Shown piece after piece: positions 60,024 through 64,000 of a stretch of 64,000 bases of DNA; within the stretch, counting starts at the first letter, position 1; each line of letters starts with the position of its first letter. The DNA comes from Alligator mississippiensis (Eukaryota > Chordata > Crocodylia > Alligatoridae), in assembly GCF_030867095.1 (NCBI RefSeq), contig NC_081832.1, forward strand, positions 61,241,444 through 61,305,443. The letters run 5' to 3'. The notes beneath the pieces were generated by a model. The model searched no databases, was not told the origin of the DNA, and saw only the letters and a program-made list of their open reading frames with translations. Made by a program: the position numbers and the translations under genes.

Positions 60024-61378
60024 TTCATAGTTTCACAGTTGGTAGGGTCGGAAGGGACCTGAGGAGATCATCTAGTCCGACCCCCTGCCGTGGCAGGAAA
60101 GAGTACTGGGGTCAAATGACCCCGGCCAGATGTTCGTCCAGCCTCCTTTTAAAGACCCTCAGGGTAGGAGCCAGCACTACTTCTTTTGGAAGCTGGTTCC
60201 AGGTCCTCTCCATATTGGCCACATCCCTCCTGAAATGCGGCGCCCAGAACTGGACACAGTACTCCAGCTGCGGCCTGACCAGCGCCGCATAGAGGGGGAG
60301 GATCACCTCCTTGGACCTGCTTGAGATGCATCTGTGGATGCATGACAAGGTGTGGTTGGCCTTCCTGACCGTGTCCCCACACTGTCGGCCCATGTTCATT
60401 GTGGCATCAATGATGACTCCAAGATCCTTTTCTGTCTCTGCACTGACGAGAAGGGAGTTCCCCAGCCTGTAGGCATGCTGCTGGTTCTTCCTCCCCAGGT
60501 GCATTACCCTGCACTTGTCAGTGTTGAACCCCATCTTGTTCTCTTTGTCCCACCCCTGTAACCTGTCTAGATGCGCTTGCAGCCTGTTCCTTCCTGCTAG
60601 CGTACCCACTTCCCCCCACATCTTAGTGTCATCTGCAAACTTGAACAGGGTGCTTTCTACCCCCTCGCCCAAGGCACTGATGAAGATGTTGAATAGTGCA
60701 GACCTGAGGACCGATCCCTGGGGAACCCCACTGCCCACATCTCTTCAGGTTGAATAAGACCCGTCCACCACCACCCTCTGGGTGCAGCCCTCCAGCCAGT
60801 TCGTGACCCATCTGACCATGTAGGCATCAACACCACTATCTCATAGTTTCTTACTGAGAATGGGTTGAGAGACCATGTCGAAGGCCTTCCTGAAGTCCAG
60901 AAAGATTATATCCACTGCAACACCTGCATCCAAGGACTTGGTAACCTGGTCATAGAAGGCCACCAGGTTGGTTTGACAAGACCTGCCCCTAATGAACCCA
61001 TTCTGGTTGCCCCTGAGCATAACCTCCCCGCAGGCCCTCCTGGACGCGTGCCAGGATAATTCTTTTGAAAAGCTTCCCCAGGACCGAGGTAAGACTCACG
61101 GGCCTATAGTTTCCTGGGTCCTCCTTCCTCCCTTTTTTGAAGATGGGGACCACATTGGCCCTTTTCCCGTCCTCCAGCACATTGCCTAAGTGCCATGAGT
61201 GCTCATAGAGCTGTGCCAGAGGTCCCGCAATGACCCCTGCTAGTTCCTTCAGCACTCTGGGGTGGAGATCATCAGGACCTGTGGATTTAAATACATCTAG
61301 TCACTCCAGAAGTTCCCTGACAAGGTCCTCATTAACCCTAGGCCTGGGTGTGCCACCCACAGGACCCTCGTGGGGGAC
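60024..61378 (-). mobile_element. CR1 LINE on minus strand with an internal deletion
   Basis: Read on the minus strand, 61255-60989 gives LKELAGVIAGPLAQLYEHSW, then the NYRPVSLTSVLGK start of the reverse transcriptase. A broken middle (ILSKKL then a stop near 60840) follows. Next comes an open 208-codon frame (60738-60112) with GSGVPQGSVL, the catalytic FADDT box, NTDKCRVMHLG and LVRPQLEYCVQFWAP. At about 60208 the frame jumps from RRDVANMER directly to TWNQLPKEVVLAP, so roughly 100 residues found in other copies are missing while the frame stays open. The CR1 tail ends at about 60024. Confidence 0.93.
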
Positions 61379-62254
61379 AATAGTGTGTATTTTGATCCTC
61401 TTTGGTTTGTATTACAGTCTTCTTCCATTGGGCCTTTCCGTTTCTACTCTCCCTGTTCAAAATCCTCCTCTGCTCCCAGTGTTCATAATGTGTTTATCCT
61501 CATCTCTTCCACATACTCCTCCATTTTTATCCTACCCTGTACTCCTGTCAGATTCTGCATCAATCCAACCTTCTGGTGTTCTCTTTCCAGTCTTTCTAAA
61601 TACCTCTTGCTGCTTGTGCCCTTACCTTAAATTTTTCTTTGCTCCTACCATATGCCCAGCAGCCCTTTATATCCTCTTCCCACTGTTATTTTTTATTCTT
61701 TCCTTCATATTACCCCCTGTTCTTGAAGGGGGCTTTCCCCTTGTATCCCAGCTTGACCACCTTTTAGTACATCTCCTTCATTCACACTCTGCTGTTTTGA
61801 AACCTCTTTTGACTTTAAATAAATTAATACTACACTTTACCAAACAGCTAAAATATTAGGAGTGCAGCCAAGCACATTGAAGTTAGGAATGTTAGGAATT
61901 TAGGAAGAGGGCACATAGGACAGATGGGGCTCAGGGAGGGTCATGTAGTGGAGGAAAATGTTGGCTGTGGGTGCCTACCTGCCCGTTACAGAAATGCGAA
62001 GGTGTGTATTAAGTAAGGGAGGGAACTGTGGGAGGAAAAGAATGGTTTCAGGGTAAATCAACCAAATGCACCCTGGAGCACTGACTATTCCTTCTGCTAC
62101 CACAGAACTCTTATGATTCTAACTGAGGTTCTGCTTTGAACACAGTGCTGTAAAATACTAGATACTATGACCTTCACAGCAACATCATAGCTCTAACACT
62201 ACCACAGGTATTATGAACCTTAGACTTTTCAGCTAGAACACCCAAAATCCGTTG

Positions 62255-62385
62255 ACGCGTCTGTCTTTTAATGTTTGTGCCTCGGTTCCATTGTCTGAAA
62301 TTGGGGTAATGAGTTTGTGAATATAAAATTACTGATTCATAAAGAACTAAGGTACTGTGAAAGCTTTGCAGGAAAGATCAATGGG
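62255..62385 (+). mobile_element. MIR-type SINE relic
   Basis: 'Tttgtgcctcggttccattg', 'tctgaaattggggtaatgag' and 'taaggtactgtgaaagcttt' follow the MIR 3' half. Decayed and short. Confidence 0.55.
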
Positions 62386-62752
62386 AAATTAATAATTCTG
62401 TATGCAATGCAAGGTCTGAATGCGGAGAAATAAATGAATTGAGCCACATATTCATTGAAGGGAAAAAAGAAGTATTGAATAGCTTATTCCATTCAGCAAG
62501 CTCTGTCCATCCTGTGCACTAAGATCCTCTAGGGAAAAAATAGTAAGTAGTCAAGCAAATAAAGACTGTGTCGTAATATTCAAACACAGAAGGTGCGTTT
62601 TAAGATTCTATAGACACCATTACTACTTGCATTTCCTCATTTTAGTGATTGACCTTGCACTAAGGTCAGTCACTTTGCGACTGACAAATGATGCTTTATG
62701 ACTTTAACGGTGCTTTCTTGTGTACTGGCTTTTACTTGAGTCTTCCTGCCTA

Positions 62753-62813
62753 GAGCAGAGGGGCTGGACCCAATTATCTGCAAAGTCCCTTCCAGCCCCT
62801 AACAATCTATGAA
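62753..62813 (+). mobile_element. CR1 LINE tail remnant
   Basis: About 60 bases of CR1 3' end: 'aggggctggacccaattatc', 'aagtcccttccagcccctaac', 'aatctatgaaaatga'. No coding part is left. Same kind of truncated relic as at 34.3 kb. Confidence 0.8.
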
Positions 62814-63692
62814 AATGAAAAGCAGGAAAATCCATTTTGGAGCTTTATTGACCCTCCCCTCTTCATGGCTTCAGCATCAACATGGAAACTTTGTAAGTCC
62901 ACATTGCAGACTTACAACTCTAACTAACAAAGCAGCTGATAGTATAGCAACCTACTTCTGCTGTGTGGATGCCCTAGAGAGAAGAGTCACACCTTGGTGC
63001 TGGTCATTTTTACAGGTGTTTACTAATAGTGCTGTTATGCCAATACTCGGGAATTGGGTTCTCTTCCAGATTCCAAGGAGAGTTTACTATGGCCTATTAT
63101 AAATGATTTACCTGAGTACCCTGCCCACCAGTCGCATTCTGGATTTCCCCAGCATCTCCCTTGCTTTTTTCCTATCTCAGGCTGCTCTCTGACAATGGGA
63201 AAATTCACACTACTTTTAGTAAAAAGCTATACCCCGGAGAATTATGCAATTATGCACCCACGCCATTGTGCACATAAAATGTATGACTGTGCATAATTGC
63301 ATAATTTATGCATAATTTAACCTGGGCGGACTCTGTGCCTCCACTTCCATGGGAGGCCTCCACTTCCAACACACCAGGTGGGAGCCATGTGGAGGCATCA
63401 AGCATTGTGGCACGTGATTGGACAGCTGGTGAGTGGGAAGAGGAGCTCCTGCCTGCAGGAGGGGAGGGTGGGTGTGGGTTGATGTGGACCCCACCTGCCA
63501 CATGCCTCTCCCCCTCTTTCCCCCATGGTGCACAGTCAGTGCCAGCGGCAGCAGCAACAGCAGGCAGTGGCAGCAGCATGCAACTGGCTGAGTCCTGGAG
63601 GCTGCACATGGTGGCACGGAGCTGGCTTGGCCAGTCCACTGACCTGCTCCTTCAACCCAGACCAAGTTGTCTCTGCCAGCACGTGAGGCTTT

Positions 63693-64000
63693 CATAGATT
63701 CATAGATGTTAGGGTCGGAAGGGACCACAATAGATCGTCGAGTCCGACCCCCTGCATAGGCAGGGAAGAGTGCTGGGTCTAAATGACCCCAGCTAGATGC
63801 ATATCCAACCTCCTCTTGAAGACCCCCAGGGTAGGGGAGAGCACCACCTCCCTTGGGAGCCCGTTCCAGACCTTGGCCACTCGAACTGTGAAGAAGTTCT
63901 TCCTAATGTCCAGTCTAAATCTGCTCTCTGCTAGCTTGTGGCCATTATTTCTTGTAACCCCCGGGGGCGCCTTGGTGAATAAAACCTCACCAATTCCCTT
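63693..64000 (-). mobile_element. Young CR1 LINE 3' end, minus strand, cut by window edge
   Basis: It begins 'tcatagattcatagatgtta', the reverse of the CR1 tail, then 'gggtcggaagggaccac', and continues as the antisense of ORF2 C-terminus ([28 protein letters not shown]). It runs off the end of the window, so its true length is unknown. It is almost identical to 11738-12134. Confidence 0.93.

Larger units (their letters stand above)
61379..63692 (+). other. UBTD2: Intron 1, mostly unique, with a GC-rich block
   Basis: Contains the MIR relic (62255) and CR1 tail (62753). At 63235-63330 AT-rich inverted copies of 'attatgcaattatgca' and 'tgcataattgcataat' precede a GC-rich block (63340-63690), which suggests the left end of another DNA transposon whose right end is hidden by the CR1. 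The frame at 61230-61859 (209 codons) is C/T-rich and starts in antisense CR1; not a gene. Confidence 0.45.
20089..64000 (+). other. UBTD2: UBTD2 intron 1 (5' part, runs past the window)
   Basis: The intron starts at the donor GTGAGC. I looked downstream for the next exon, expected to encode [39 protein letters not shown], and did not see it on the + strand. The rest of the window is therefore read as intron. A very long first intron agrees with my recollection that UBTD2 is a three-exon gene of tens of kilobases in mammals. An undetected exon in this interval is possible but unlikely, because that exon is strongly conserved. Confidence 0.7.

Noticed and set aside
61230-61859. 209-codon plus-strand frame
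   Set aside because: It begins in antisense CR1 and continues through C/T-rich unique sequence; Leu/Pro/Ser-rich with no domain.
1-64000. CRISPR array, bacterial operon or other prokaryotic system
   Set aside because: No spaced direct repeats, no dense coding, and clear vertebrate repeats and splice signals.

Overview
The window looks like crocodilian (alligator/crocodile-type) nuclear DNA. It is AT-rich and intron-dense. It carries several ages of CR1 LINEs, including copies with the crocodilian-style tail 'tccgaccctaacatctatg'. It also holds hAT, Tigger and PIF/Harbinger ('Chompy'-like) DNA transposons, MIR-type SINEs and Penelope-like fragments. The taxon is inferred from this repeat mix.

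Only one host gene can be supported. A CpG island at about 19.78-20.35 kb holds the first coding exon of UBTD2 (ubiquitin domain containing 2), + strand, 20019-20088. It encodes MGGCVGSHHDSSGSLNETSDGTG and ends in phase 1 at a GT splice donor (GGAG|GTGAGC). I found no second exon, so everything from 20089 to 64000 is read as intron 1 (at least 44 kb). Positions 1 to about 19.7 kb are the upstream intergenic region.

Layout. 0-20 kb: three CR1 copies (1.0-2.8, 4.48-5.42, 11.74-12.13 kb), MIR/L2-type relics, two LTR-like fossils (9.26-9.91 and 10.55-11.37 kb), a Harbinger-like MITE (15.7-16.2 kb), a Tigger with a nested hAT piece (17.90-18.54 kb), and two Penelope-like fragments just upstream of the promoter. 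20-40 kb: mostly unique-looking intron, with hATs at 22.0, 23.3, 25.6 and 26.4 kb; 27.5-40 kb is strikingly poor in recognisable repeats. 40-64 kb: a dense transposon district. It has a hAT holding two other hATs (40.11-41.83 kb), a 3-kb Harbinger that splits a Penelope-like element (43.0-46.06 kb), and a Penelope-like inverted dimer with a hammerhead-like core that holds a Tigger and a hAT (51.34-52.22 kb). It also has a 2-kb palindromic element (53.5-55.6 kb), a Tigger (58.97-59.78 kb), and CR1s at 60.0-61.4 and 63.7-64.0 kb.

Most long open frames here are chance frames in the GC-rich palindromic interiors of DNA transposons and are not genes. The most informative content is the order of insertions, which can be read from exact target-site duplications (TSDs). 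A second point of interest is the hammerhead-ribozyme-like motifs (CTGANGA ... GAAA) at the centres of the Penelope-like inverted pairs.
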